DNA of 24,015 nt from a virus: positions 1 to 24,015 of the IMG/VR virus record IMGVR_UViG_3300031857_001375. One strand, given 5' to 3'. Position numbers and translations under genes: made by a program. Shown here one piece after another: positions 1 through 6,129 of this stretch. A model generated the notes under the pieces. The model did not search any database and was not told the DNA's origin. It saw nothing but the letters and a program-made list of their open reading frames with translations. Within the stretch, counting starts at the first letter, position 1; each line of letters starts with the position of its first letter.

Positions 1-123
1 TTCTGCGTAGGAGTCGGCACATAGCGCCAGAATCGCCCACTGTTCGTTGGTCAGGGTTACCGAGCGACTGATTTCGTTCTCAGGCTCCCCTGCGAAAACA
101 ACTAGCTCTGTGTCAGTCAACAT
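1..123 (-). CDS. Unknown small protein, cut by the left edge
   Basis: An open frame of 41 codons starts at an ATG at 123 and runs off the window without a stop. A GAGAG ribosome-binding stretch precedes the ATG. The start lies inside the last codons of the gene upstream (11-base overlap), as usual in this tightly packed strand. The visible part is acidic, with a LTNEQWAIL segment like a short helix. I do not recognise the family. Confidence 0.6.
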   Translation of the reverse strand, partial: MLTDTELVVFAGEPENEISRSVTLTNEQWAILALCADSYAE

Positions 124-352
124 TTTCTCTCTCTTTGAAGAATTCCGCTGCGATTCTGTCCGCATTTCGCTTTATTTCGTAGCGCACCCAGGGGCTATCT
201 GGGTGATAGCGAACCTTGAACCAGAAACGTTGAAGCTCGATGCGGAGGAGCTTGGATTGCAACACTAACCAGTCATACACGTTGCTATCTTGAACAACAA
301 CGTAAACGAGGCAAGCGCCAATCGTGAACCAAGTTAGTGTGGCGACGTTCAT
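113..352 (-). CDS. Small membrane-anchored protein, unknown function
   Basis: 79 residues. Residues 1-21 (MNVATLTWFTIGACLVYVVV) form one hydrophobic segment that could be a membrane anchor. The rest is charged and rich in Arg, Glu and Trp, so a soluble tail is expected. The ATG overlaps the stop of the upstream gene (ATGA), and its own 3' end overlaps the next gene. No family recognised. Confidence 0.65.
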   Translation of the reverse strand: MNVATLTWFTIGACLVYVVVQDSNVYDWLVLQSKLLRIELQRFWFKVRYHPDSPWVRYEIKRNADRIAAEFFKERENVD

Positions 353-534
353 GCTAAGTCTGCCGAGTCAACTACTACAAGAGTTGAATCGATAGCAACT
401 AGCCACGTGTTCAACAGTTTTTTCAGTTTATCATTATCAACGTTCTCACCGTTGATGTTTAAGTTGAGGTCAGTGTCGTGATCGCCGTTGTAAGACCGGT
501 AGGAAAAGTCAACGGTGTTCTTTTCAGAGCTCAT
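349..534 (-). CDS. Unknown 61-residue protein
   Basis: I place the start at the ATG at 534 (MSSEKNTVDF), which overlaps the upstream stop by 11 bases; an in-frame ATG at 591 would bury 57 more bases in that gene. The protein is polar and acidic, with a repetitive DTDLNLNING segment and a C-terminal hydrophobic strand (STLVVVDSADL). It ends with an ATGA overlap onto the next gene. No family recognised. Confidence 0.6.
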   Translation of the reverse strand: MSSEKNTVDFSYRSYNGDHDTDLNLNINGENVDNDKLKKLLNTWLVAIDSTLVVVDSADLA

Positions 535-796
535 TTTGTTTCTTGATGTTGAGTAGGAGAAGGAAGCCTTCGTATTTTGAGAAGGTGGCAACAGGCTGCC
601 AGTGGTTCAGATAAGAGGTCGAAAGATACCACTCGTCGTCTTTTTTGTAGACGCGAGCGACAGGAACACCCTCGTAACTAGCAGCGTAAATCACCTCTGC
701 TTCTGAGGAGGAGACGATCCACAATGGTGACTGATAGTCCAAGGGTTTACCGTACTCGACGAATGTTCTCCCAGTAAGGAGAGTCTGGACGTTCAT
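524..796 (-). CDS. Unknown 90-residue protein
   Basis: The ATG at 796 lies 50 bases inside the upstream gene, so the two are translationally coupled; only a weak AGGTG ribosome-binding stretch precedes it. The protein is mixed alpha/beta with many aromatic residues (WIVSSSEAEVIYAAS, DDEWYLSTSYLNHWQPV), resembling a small globular domain. No catalytic motif, signal peptide or membrane segment is visible. Confidence 0.6.
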   Translation of the reverse strand: MNVQTLLTGRTFVEYGKPLDYQSPLWIVSSSEAEVIYAASYEGVPVARVYKKDDEWYLSTSYLNHWQPVATFSKYEGFLLLLNIKKQNEL

Positions 797-1055
797 TGGG
801 TTGCACCTTGATTGGAGTGAGAGTTGCTTTGCGACGCTTGAGAATTTCCCAGAGCCCTGCTTTCAATCGCGGGTCGGTAGTTGTATTATAGGCAGCCACG
901 AGTTTCGTAAATGCCTCGTCGCGTTCGGGAATGCGAAGGTTTTCACGCGAGAGAATGTCTTTCGTGAGGTCAAGATCGCCAGGTTTGCCTTGAACTTTTG
1001 CCCTGCCGAAATTGCCGGTGTGAACGCCAGTAGTTCGTAGTCCGTGATTTACCAT
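747..1055 (-). CDS. Unknown 102-residue basic protein
   Basis: It starts at the ATG at 1055, which shares a TGATG junction with the stop of the preceding gene. Residues 1-28 are Gly- and Lys-rich and probably flexible; residues 35-75 look helical (RIPERDEAFTKLVAAYNT); the tail is Arg- and Pro-rich. It could be a nucleic-acid-binding accessory protein, but nothing specific supports that. The long overlap with the next gene is unusual even for this strand. Confidence 0.55.
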   Translation of the reverse strand: MVNHGLRTTGVHTGNFGRAKVQGKPGDLDLTKDILSRENLRIPERDEAFTKLVAAYNTTTDPRLKAGLWEILKRRKATLTPIKVQPNERPDSPYWENIRRVR

Positions 1056-1588
1056 CAGTTGAAACCCTCCAGCTCGGCGGCGATGGCAAGGAGTTTGCCC
1101 CTAATCTCAAGCGCTTTCCCTAACACAGGGCTTTCATTGCGTTCGTAATACTCAAGCATTACAGCAGGTGGCACCACCTGCTCCGCAACAGCTTGCAGGG
1201 CGGCGGAAAGCATGGTGCGCTCATTGACGACCCACACGCCTTCTACATACTCACCATCACTAGCGTTTTCAAAGGCATCCAACACCGCCTGAGCGGCGGG
1301 GGAAAGCGTACCGTTCAAACCGTAAAAACCCTGCGATTTGTTACACATTGCCACCCTCCAGCTCGGCGGCTTGGGGCGGCGGGCGGCGCGGATGTAGCGA
1401 GCAAAGTTATAAGCATCCTCACCTGCGTCAATCTCAACCAGCCTTAGGCACGCCTCCAGCTCCTGGTCGGCGCCCGCTTGGAAGGCTTGAAGCAGCAGCA
1501 CATCGACGTTTTCGCGCTCGTCAAACCAGTCGTCTTCCCACTGCTTGAGAAGCTCCGGAGGTGGGGTGATCGGGTAGTTTTCGTTCAT
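1055..1588 (-). CDS. Two fused small cyanobacterial/cyanophage families (PPPEL..QW type)
   Basis: 177 residues with two halves. Residues 1-76 (start MNENYPITPPPELLKQWEDD, end RRPKPPS) match, from memory, a short protein family common in picocyanobacteria and their phages. Residues 81-177 (SPAAQAVLDAFENA to LAIAAELEGFN) resemble a second family that usually begins its own protein. Between them an in-frame ATG (codon 81) is preceded by GGAGGGTGGCA, a strong ribosome-binding site, so the second half may also be made alone. Function unknown. A leaderless-type promoter cassette ends 6 bases before the first ATG. Confidence 0.75.
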   Translation of the reverse strand: MNENYPITPPPELLKQWEDDWFDERENVDVLLLQAFQAGADQELEACLRLVEIDAGEDAYNFARYIRAARRPKPPSWRVAMCNKSQGFYGLNGTLSPAAQAVLDAFENASDGEYVEGVWVVNERTMLSAALQAVAEQVVPPAVMLEYYERNESPVLGKALEIRGKLLAIAAELEGFN

Positions 1589-1660
1589 GAATTAACTATA
1601 GCGCCTTTTGTCCGTTTTCGAAAGGGGGCAAACCGCCCTCCCAGGTACGGTTAACCGCCC
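1589..1660 (-). promoter_or_regulatory. Terminator-promoter cassette A, leaderless type
   Basis: Reading the minus strand: palindrome CGGTTAACCG (1657-1648), hairpin GGGCGGTTTGCCCCC then TTT (1638-1621), -35-like TTTCGA (1623-1618), 17 bp, -10 TATAGT (1600-1595), 6 bp, then ATG at 1588. The transcript would start at or next to the A of the ATG. Confidence 0.8.
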
Positions 1661-1788
1661 TACTCGTGATAACCGATAATTACGTATCCTTGCTTCCTCA
1701 GATCGTCTAAAGCGTGTTTTCCCCAAGGAACCCAGCGCCACTCAGTTTTCCCACCTGCTAGAAGCAAGTGAACGCACATGTACCTCAT
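1660..1788 (-). CDS. Unknown 42-residue protein
   Basis: A short frame (MRYMCVHLLLAGGKTEWRWV...) begins one base after the nuclease stop codon and ends with TAG immediately at the edge of the repeated terminator-promoter cassette. It is Trp-rich and ends with a hydrophobic strand (GYVIIGYH). The exact fit between two features supports a real gene, but the family is unknown. Confidence 0.5.
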   Translation of the reverse strand: MRYMCVHLLLAGGKTEWRWVPWGKHALDDLRKQGYVIIGYHE

Positions 1789-1789
1789 A

Positions 1790-2671
1790 TCAGCACCCAA
1801 GTGTCTGCAGGATTTTACCTTTGCGCTTCAACATCTGCTTGAACTCAAGCGCCTCAAATAGTGCCTCAACGTGAAGGGGAATGGGCGGACTCGACGCAAA
1901 CCAGACCAGATCCGGAACGTCGTGCTCCAGCGTTACCAAACGCAGGTTAGCGAGGAAAGTTCCTGCATTGTCTTTCACCTTCGGGTGAAGGCAAATTCGG
2001 TCGGCACCGGTGAGTCCCGAGAAAACGTCCTCCTTGGGGCGGCTTTCCTCGATAATTTTGACGGCAGTCTTCGGACCGATCTTAGGAATCCCTGCCACGT
2101 TATCGCTGGAGTCACCGCTGAGCGCCTTGAAGTATTTGACCTCTGCCGGGAACACACCGAAGTGATTAAGCACGCCGTCAATGTCAACAAGCTCGATCTT
2201 CTTCGTCGAGCTAAACAGCAGGACCTTCACCCTGTTGCTAACTAACTGAAGCAAATCTTTGTCACAAGTTAAGATGTGAACTTCTTCGTAAGCCGTTGAA
2301 TGACGTGAAATATGCGCGATTACGTCGTCAGCCTCGTAGCCTGGTGCCTTCGCGATCGTCATGCCCAGCGTGGGCAAAACTTCCTCCAGCAGCAGGCTTT
2401 GATCGGCGTAGTGGGCAATGTCGCCACCCTCACGATTGGCCTTGTAGGCAGTTGACTCTTTCTTGCGCCAGTTGTTTCCACCTTCGGCGCAGGGGATCAC
2501 GCAGCTGTACTCTTCCTTCGCCATGATGGCAAAGAGTGCGTTTAGGAACCCCATTGTCCCGGTAACGGGAATTCCAGCCGAAGTTGTGAGCTCACCGCAG
2601 GTGCGTGTGAGTGCAGATCGCGAGCGGTGGAACAGGGCGGAGCAGTCGATTAGCAGCAGGCGGTTCTTCAT
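1790..2671 (-). CDS. 5'-3' exonuclease / flap endonuclease (FEN, Pol I N-domain type)
   Basis: Predicted 5' nuclease that removes RNA primers and 5' flaps during replication. Visible family signatures: D9 in LLLIDCS, the arch-proximal STAYKANR (73-80), EADD (113-116), TCDKD (135-139), GDSSDN (186-191) and a helix-hairpin-helix GIPKIGPKTA (194-203). At 293 residues it matches stand-alone phage FENs, with no polymerase domain. The usual metal-binding Asp after the second beta strand seems replaced by Glu (PCAEGG, about residue 63). It starts with an ATGA overlap to the phosphatase gene, so it is co-transcribed with kinase and phosphatase. Start is the first ATG, giving a normal N-terminus. Confidence 0.93.
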   Translation of the reverse strand: MKNRLLLIDCSALFHRSRSALTRTCGELTTSAGIPVTGTMGFLNALFAIMAKEEYSCVIPCAEGGNNWRKKESTAYKANREGGDIAHYADQSLLLEEVLPTLGMTIAKAPGYEADDVIAHISRHSTAYEEVHILTCDKDLLQLVSNRVKVLLFSSTKKIELVDIDGVLNHFGVFPAEVKYFKALSGDSSDNVAGIPKIGPKTAVKIIEESRPKEDVFSGLTGADRICLHPKVKDNAGTFLANLRLVTLEHDVPDLVWFASSPPIPLHVEALFEALEFKQMLKRKGKILQTLGC

Positions 2672-3360
2672 TGAGGGTCGGTTTCGATCTGAAAGAAGGT
2701 GTCTTGGGTGGCGTTGTAAGCAGTTAGCACTCCGGTTTTGTACGCAAGAGTGTCAATGCAAATACCGTTCGGAATTCGGTAGGGCAATGCGCCTTTCGGA
2801 GTGTGACCGAAGACAACTTTCTTGAGGTGCGGAGTCCACTTTTCAAATTGCGGCCCATCATCCAGAAAGGGCCTCCGCATCCATAGAAATTGCTCTCGAA
2901 GGTAGTGCGTTCCCATCATCGTTTGGGGATCCTCACCAGGCGGGCAGCCTGCGTGTGTGAACAGCGTATCACCGATTACAGCGTAGTACGGCAGCTCGCG
3001 AAGCCATCCGACGTGTTTCCTTAGTTTTTCGAAATCTTCCCAGTTTCCACCATTCATAACCCAGTCTTCCCACCCGAAACCCTCGTCAGCGTTTAGAAAC
3101 ATCTGCTCGTGATTGCCACGAATCACGGTGAATGCCTCAAGACCGTTGCGAGTGGGATCCTCGAGAAGGCAGCGGGTGAGTTCCAGGACGACCAAGTCCT
3201 CACCGCCACGATCAACCAAGTCGCCAAGAAGAATGACATGGGCTCCGCTGTCGCGAACCCAGTCAAGAAACATTAGGTAAGGTTCTGCAGTTGCGTGAAT
3301 GTCACCAACGGCGATCACGTCGCCGGGATTGATAACATCGCAGAAGTTAAAAATATCCAT
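2668..3360 (-). CDS. Calcineurin-like metallophosphatase (PPP / lambda-PP type)
   Basis: 230 residues with the full PPP metal-site set: GDIH (19-22), GDLVDRG (46-52), GNHE (82-85), FTHAG and FGHTPKG further on. Such enzymes hydrolyse phosphomonoesters with a two-metal site. The ATG at 3360 shares TGATG with the stop of the polynucleotide kinase. In bacterial Pnkp RNA-repair enzymes a kinase domain is followed by a phosphatase domain of this same superfamily, so a role in healing 2',3'-phosphate RNA ends is a reasonable inference. A Ser/Thr protein phosphatase like lambda PP is the alternative. Confidence 0.9.
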   Translation of the reverse strand: MDIFNFCDVINPGDVIAVGDIHATAEPYLMFLDWVRDSGAHVILLGDLVDRGGEDLVVLELTRCLLEDPTRNGLEAFTVIRGNHEQMFLNADEGFGWEDWVMNGGNWEDFEKLRKHVGWLRELPYYAVIGDTLFTHAGCPPGEDPQTMMGTHYLREQFLWMRRPFLDDGPQFEKWTPHLKKVVFGHTPKGALPYRIPNGICIDTLAYKTGVLTAYNATQDTFFQIETDPQ

Positions 3361-3818
3361 CAAAAGATAAAGTTGATTCGATCAAAAGATTCGTTATAGA
3401 TGTTCTTCAGAGAAGCGTTCAGTTTCTCGTGCATGGTGCGAATCACATGCTCGGGAACTTTGCGAGTCCGAGAAGCGTTGCGCTTCAGGCAGGTTTCAAC
3501 AGTCGGGTTGACGACCACGGCTTCAATCTTGGTGTAACCGTAAGACTTCAGAAGAGCGATAGCCTCCTTCCGATAAGACGCTCGATAATGAGTACCGTCC
3601 AGAATAACAGGCATACCGCAAGCTTCAGAAACCAGCTCCTCAATTCGGTCCTGGATTTCCACCCAGTTGCCCTGGATGTCAGCGGAACCGTAGAGTTCAG
3701 CGCGAATGTCGTCACCGGAGATAACAAAAGCATTCTCAGACTCTGCCAGTTCGGAAGCAAAGGTGGATTTGCCGGAGCCGGGAGCCCCGACCATCACGTA
3801 AGCACGGAATTCGTTCAT
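3360..3818 (-). CDS. Polynucleotide 5'-kinase-like P-loop protein
   Basis: 152 residues. Walker A GAPGSGKST (11-19), a general-base type ISGDDIR (34-39), DGTHYRASYRK (74-84), and a lid-like RNASRTRKVPEHVIRTM (113-129) that resembles the kinase domain of T4 Pnkp. The T4 3'-phosphatase domain is absent. It would phosphorylate 5'-OH ends of nucleic acid. The start at 3818 is fixed by the promoter cassette, whose -10 ends 6 bases upstream; in-frame codons further up lie inside the cassette. It is directly followed by a phosphatase gene and, elsewhere, by an RNA ligase gene. Confidence 0.85.
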   Translation of the reverse strand: MNEFRAYVMVGAPGSGKSTFASELAESENAFVISGDDIRAELYGSADIQGNWVEIQDRIEELVSEACGMPVILDGTHYRASYRKEAIALLKSYGYTKIEAVVVNPTVETCLKRNASRTRKVPEHVIRTMHEKLNASLKNIYNESFDRINFIF

Positions 3819-3891
3819 GATATAACTATAGCGTTTTTTGGCCGAAAGGTAAAGGGGGTAAACCGCCCTCCGAGGTACGGTTAACCGCCCT
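3819..3891 (-). promoter_or_regulatory. Terminator-promoter cassette B, leaderless type
   Basis: CGGTTAACCG palindrome, hairpin GGGCGGTTTACCCCC plus TTT, -35-like TTTACC (3853-3848), 17 bp, TATAGT (3830-3825), 6 bp, ATG at 3818. The TAA stop of the upstream gene (3883-3881) is part of the palindrome. Confidence 0.82.
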
Positions 3892-4105
3892 TTCGAGAAG
3901 CTTCGTAGAACCGCCAACGATCGAGCCACTCCTTCCAAGGATTGGAATCGTCGATTACTCCTTGGTCAAGGTTCACAAAGTCTTGAACGATTCGCGCAGC
4001 ATCCTGAAGATCTTCGTCACTCCATGGTTCTTGCGGGAAGATGTTCTGGTTAGGAGTTGCGAGTAGGAGGTTACGCAGCTTGGACTTTAGAATTTCTGTT
4101 GTCAC
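3881..4105 (-). CDS. Unknown 74-residue protein, GTG start
   Basis: GTG at 4105 is preceded by GAGGAGC with good spacing, and lies 35 bases inside the nucleotidyltransferase gene. The protein is acidic and helical, with several Trp residues (WSDEDLQDAARIV, NPWKEWLDRWRFYEAS). Its last codons GGC GGT TAA are part of the repeated promoter cassette, so the cassette supplies its stop. No family recognised. Confidence 0.65.
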   Translation of the reverse strand: MTTEILKSKLRNLLLATPNQNIFPQEPWSDEDLQDAARIVQDFVNLDQGVIDDSNPWKEWLDRWRFYEASRKGG

Positions 4106-4607
4106 GGTGAAGCTCCTCTTTACGAAGGATCATAGCCAAGGCAGTCGCGTATTCATCTCCACCGTACAGACCGATAAGATCCTGGAGGAATTCCTCCGCA
4201 TCGATGAAGAATCGCATTTGCGTCGAAGAGTTGGTTCGGCGGTTGATGATTGTCGGACAGTCATAGACTTCTCCGAGTTTTCTCGCCATTTCCTGCTGAT
4301 CGGAACCGAGAACAATCGCGGCTTCCTTCCAGTAGGAAGATTCTACAGCTTCTGAGACTGCTTCGTACGGGCTCTTGGCTTTGTTAAAGTATACCCGATT
4401 CATGTCCAGTTTCGCTTCTCGGCACAGGTGCGTTAGAAGAAGCACACGAAGGTCCCAATCGTTGTTGTTCACTCCGTCGGACACGTAAACGTGGGCTTCA
4501 TCGCCGTGCTCCAACATCATTGCGATCAGCTGAACGTGACCGTTGTGGGCGATGTTGAAACGGCCGAAGGTGACGGTGCGCTCGTAACGAATGGGCTCAG
4601 TTTTCAT
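4071..4607 (-). CDS. NMNAT-like nucleotidyltransferase (HxGH superfamily)
   Basis: 178 residues. TVTFGRFNIAHNGHVQLI (12-29) is the GRF..xHxGH nucleotide-binding motif of cytidylyltransferase / NMN adenylyltransferase folds, and SSTQMRFF near the C-terminus resembles the ISSTxIR motif. It probably adenylylates a nucleotide such as NMN in NAD synthesis. I chose the ATG at 4607: it overlaps the end of the small membrane protein by 11 bases, whereas the ATG 14 codons upstream lies deep in that gene. No partner NAD-salvage gene is in the window; FAD synthetase-like or other transferase activity is possible. Confidence 0.8.
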   Translation of the reverse strand: MKTEPIRYERTVTFGRFNIAHNGHVQLIAMMLEHGDEAHVYVSDGVNNNDWDLRVLLLTHLCREAKLDMNRVYFNKAKSPYEAVSEAVESSYWKEAAIVLGSDQQEMARKLGEVYDCPTIINRRTNSSTQMRFFIDAEEFLQDLIGLYGGDEYATALAMILRKEELHRDNRNSKVQAA

Positions 4608-4764
4608 TGCTGTTGTTGCAGAAGTTGACGTAAAAAACGAGCATTCCAACGAAGCCGATCAACATGAGGACAGTTTGACCCGTAAACAGGGCGCCCAAAA
4701 ACATTCCGAAGAACATAGCGGTGAGCCGGGCACTGAGCCCACACAGGGGGAGTCTGAATTTCAT
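4597..4764 (-). CDS. Small hydrophobic membrane protein
   Basis: 55 residues, MKFRLPLCGLSARLTAMFFG then two hydrophobic stretches (about 17-28 and 31-47) separated by TGQ, ending in a polar NFCNNSNEN tail; two membrane helices are likely. The ATG is 6 bases after the -10 of a promoter cassette, which makes this the first gene of the nucleotidyltransferase operon. Family unknown. The location between a conserved cassette and a coupled gene is the best evidence that it is real. Confidence 0.7.
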   Translation of the reverse strand: MKFRLPLCGLSARLTAMFFGMFLGALFTGQTVLMLIGFVGMLVFYVNFCNNSNEN

Positions 4765-4836
4765 ACTTTAACTATAGCGCCTTTTCGCCGCAGACGAAAG
4801 GGGGTAAACCGCCCTCTCAGGTACGGTTAACCGCCC
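4765..4836 (-). promoter_or_regulatory. Terminator-promoter cassette C, leaderless type
   Basis: Palindrome CGGTTAACCG, hairpin GGGCGGTTTACCCCC plus TTT, -35-like TTTCGT (4799-4794), 17 bp, TATAGT (4776-4771), 6 bp, ATG at 4764. The upstream gene ends GGC GGT TAA inside the palindrome. Confidence 0.82.
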
Positions 4837-5009
4837 TCCTCACTATCAAACGTGAAATACTCGTAGATTTCGCTCATAACGCATTGCTCGATGTGCGCTA
4901 TGATTGACCCTTCGTTCGGATTTTCAACGTGTTTGTGGGCTCGTGCGTATCCCCGTCTCACACCCTGCTCGATTGCCATCTCCAGGATGACTCTAGTCTT
5001 CGGTTTCAT
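4827..5009 (-). CDS. Small conserved cyanophage-type protein
   Basis: 60 residues, IEQGVRRGYARAHKHVENPN in the middle and EIYEYFTFD near the end. I recall similar small proteins (IE.G...GY.RAHKH..NP) in cyanophages, function unknown. The ATG overlaps the preceding gene by 17 bases. The final GGC GGT TAA belongs to promoter cassette C. Confidence 0.7.
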   Translation of the reverse strand: MKPKTRVILEMAIEQGVRRGYARAHKHVENPNEGSIIAHIEQCVMSEIYEYFTFDSEEGG

Positions 5010-5172
5010 CGTCGTCTCCCCACCTTAGAACAAGGTGATCATAGGTGCCTGCGAAGTAGTGGTAAAGTTGTCGAGCAAAGATCTCGTACGGCTCGCCTTG
5101 CCCCTCGATGGCGGAAGTTACCGCCACTTGCCAGAAGATTCGAAGGTGGTCTTTTTCAGGGAGTGGTTTCAT
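4993..5172 (-). CDS. Unknown 59-residue protein
   Basis: MKPLPEKDHLRIFWQVAVTS then a segment rich in aromatic residues (PYEIFARQLYHYFAG) and an acidic tail WGDDDETED. The ATG overlaps the stop of the preceding gene (ATGA) and the 3' end overlaps the next gene by 17 bases, so it is coupled on both sides. It has no family I recognise. Confidence 0.6.
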   Translation of the reverse strand: MKPLPEKDHLRIFWQVAVTSAIEGQGEPYEIFARQLYHYFAGTYDHLVLRWGDDDETED

Positions 5173-5402
5173 CGTACCTTACTATCAAAGATTTTCTTGA
5201 GTTCGTTATGAACTGTTCGCAGTTCATCGTACCCATTGTTAATAGTCAATAAATCTTTATTGTGCCCCAAAAGATTGAAGAGTTGTCGCAGTTGCTCTTC
5301 TGAGAGTGTGAGTTTGTAGTTCGTTTGGATTTCAATCATTTTAGTTTCTCCATAAACGGTGGGTGTTTTACCATACATTCTTTCCCAATCACCTTCATCC
5401 AT
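5169..5402 (-). CDS. Unknown 77-residue protein at the AT-rich border
   Basis: ATG at 5402 follows AAGGAG with good spacing and a strong promoter. A second in-frame ATG (codon 22) also has GGAGAAACTAAA upstream, so a shorter form is possible. The C-terminal half looks helical (TLSEEQLRQLFNLLGHNKD). The segment ERMYGKTPTVYG resembles ARMYGGDSVIY in the protein at 7464-7703, hinting at a shared motif. No function assigned. Confidence 0.65.
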   Translation of the reverse strand: MDEGDWERMYGKTPTVYGETKMIEIQTNYKLTLSEEQLRQLFNLLGHNKDLLTINNGYDELRTVHNELKKIFDSKVR

Positions 5403-5415
5403 TTGAGTTCTCCTT

Positions 5416-5463
5416 TGTTTGTCCTACTATTATAAGGCATCAAAGGGCACCTGTGAAGTGCCC
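5416..5463 (-). promoter_or_regulatory. Terminator hairpin with the -35 box of a strong promoter in its loop
   Basis: GGGCAC-TTCACAG-GTGCCC-TTT (5463-5442) is a perfect 6-bp hairpin followed by T residues. Its loop holds TTCACA (5 of 6 to the -35 consensus), exactly 17 bp before TATAAT (5434-5429). A start near 5422 leaves a short leader carrying AAGGAG. It would end the AT-rich transcript and begin the next one. Confidence 0.75.
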
Positions 5464-5476
5464 CTGTGCCAGTTCG

Positions 5477-5659
5477 TTAAGTGTCCTGATAATATATCTC
5501 CTCCTCATAACGGACATAATCACTTTGAAGATAGTTAAAGAACTCTCCGTCTTCACTTCTCATAGTATAGCACCACTCATCAAAGATTTCTCCAATCCAC
5601 CACCAACCAACTTGGAGTTTCTCAAAGAAGTTCATAGGGCGATTGTAGAGTTTAGTCAT
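5477..5659 (-). CDS. Unknown 60-residue aromatic-rich acidic protein
   Basis: MTKLYNRPMNFFEKLQVGWW, then WWIGEIFDEWCYTM and an acidic tail VRYEEEIYYQDT. Very rich in Trp, Tyr and Phe, with AT-rich codons. Its ATG lies inside the end of a 27-codon ORF (shared bases with that stop). It is the last gene of the AT-rich chain before the hairpin at 5442-5463. Family unknown. Confidence 0.65.
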   Translation of the reverse strand: MTKLYNRPMNFFEKLQVGWWWIGEIFDEWCYTMRSEDGEFFNYLQSDYVRYEEEIYYQDT

Positions 5660-5735
5660 CGTATTTCAGTTTTAAAGTGAATAACATAATCAGGGATACA
5701 ATACTTACTAAATGCCCAATTTGCTCTCCAGTCAT
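5652..5735 (-). CDS. 27-residue membrane micropeptide, coupled on both sides
   Basis: MTGEQIGHLVSIVSLIMLFT then LKLKYDD: one hydrophobic helix flanked by polar ends. Its ATGA overlaps the stop of the upstream gene, and its stop overlaps the ATG of the downstream gene. This perfect tiling supports translation, though such a short frame could be a spacer. Confidence 0.45.
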   Translation of the reverse strand: MTGEQIGHLVSIVSLIMLFTLKLKYDD

Positions 5736-5914
5736 TCCATCCATTCCCTCAAATCAACAATCTCATACCAGTCATATCTATACTTTGATTTTGATGATAT
5801 TTCCTCCCATTTTTCTTGTGCTTCCTCTTTAGTTTCATAACAAGCAATCCAATCACCAGTATAAGCAGAAGGGTAGTAATTGTCCCCAGCAATCAAAAGA
5901 TAAGGTTTAGTCAT
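5732..5914 (-). CDS. Small cyanophage-type protein (YLLIAGDNYYP family)
   Basis: 60 residues, MTKPYLLIAGDNYYPSAYTG, then DWIACYETKEEAQEKWEEI and YDWYEIVDLREW. I recall proteins of this layout (LLIAG..YYP....DWI..F.TKEEA...YDWY.IVDL) in marine cyanophages; function unknown. The ATG overlaps the stop of the preceding gene. Confidence 0.7.
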   Translation of the reverse strand: MTKPYLLIAGDNYYPSAYTGDWIACYETKEEAQEKWEEISSKSKYRYDWYEIVDLREWME

Positions 5915-6129
5915 AATACTTTCCCAAGTTTTTCAAGTTCTTCACGTAGTAGATTTATTTCATCAGTATGAATTTCTGTAGCATATTCAAAACCATCATC
6001 CCAACCACATTTACGGATTTCTTCGGCAAACTTCAAGAGTTCATCTTCACAAGATAACCACATTCTACCCTCGTCAAGACCAATGAAGTCACAGGTTTTA
6101 GCAAGTTCAAGGATTTGTGCGTCAGTCAT
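5911..6129 (-). CDS. Unknown 72-residue acidic helical protein
   Basis: MTDAQILELAKTCDFIGLDE, then LKFAEEIRKCGWDDGFEYAT and a coiled C-terminus (INLLREELEKLGKVL). Overlaps both neighbours by a few bases. It has no catalytic motif. The two Cys are far apart, so no metal site is evident. Confidence 0.65.
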   Translation of the reverse strand: MTDAQILELAKTCDFIGLDEGRMWLSCEDELLKFAEEIRKCGWDDGFEYATEIHTDEINLLREELEKLGKVL

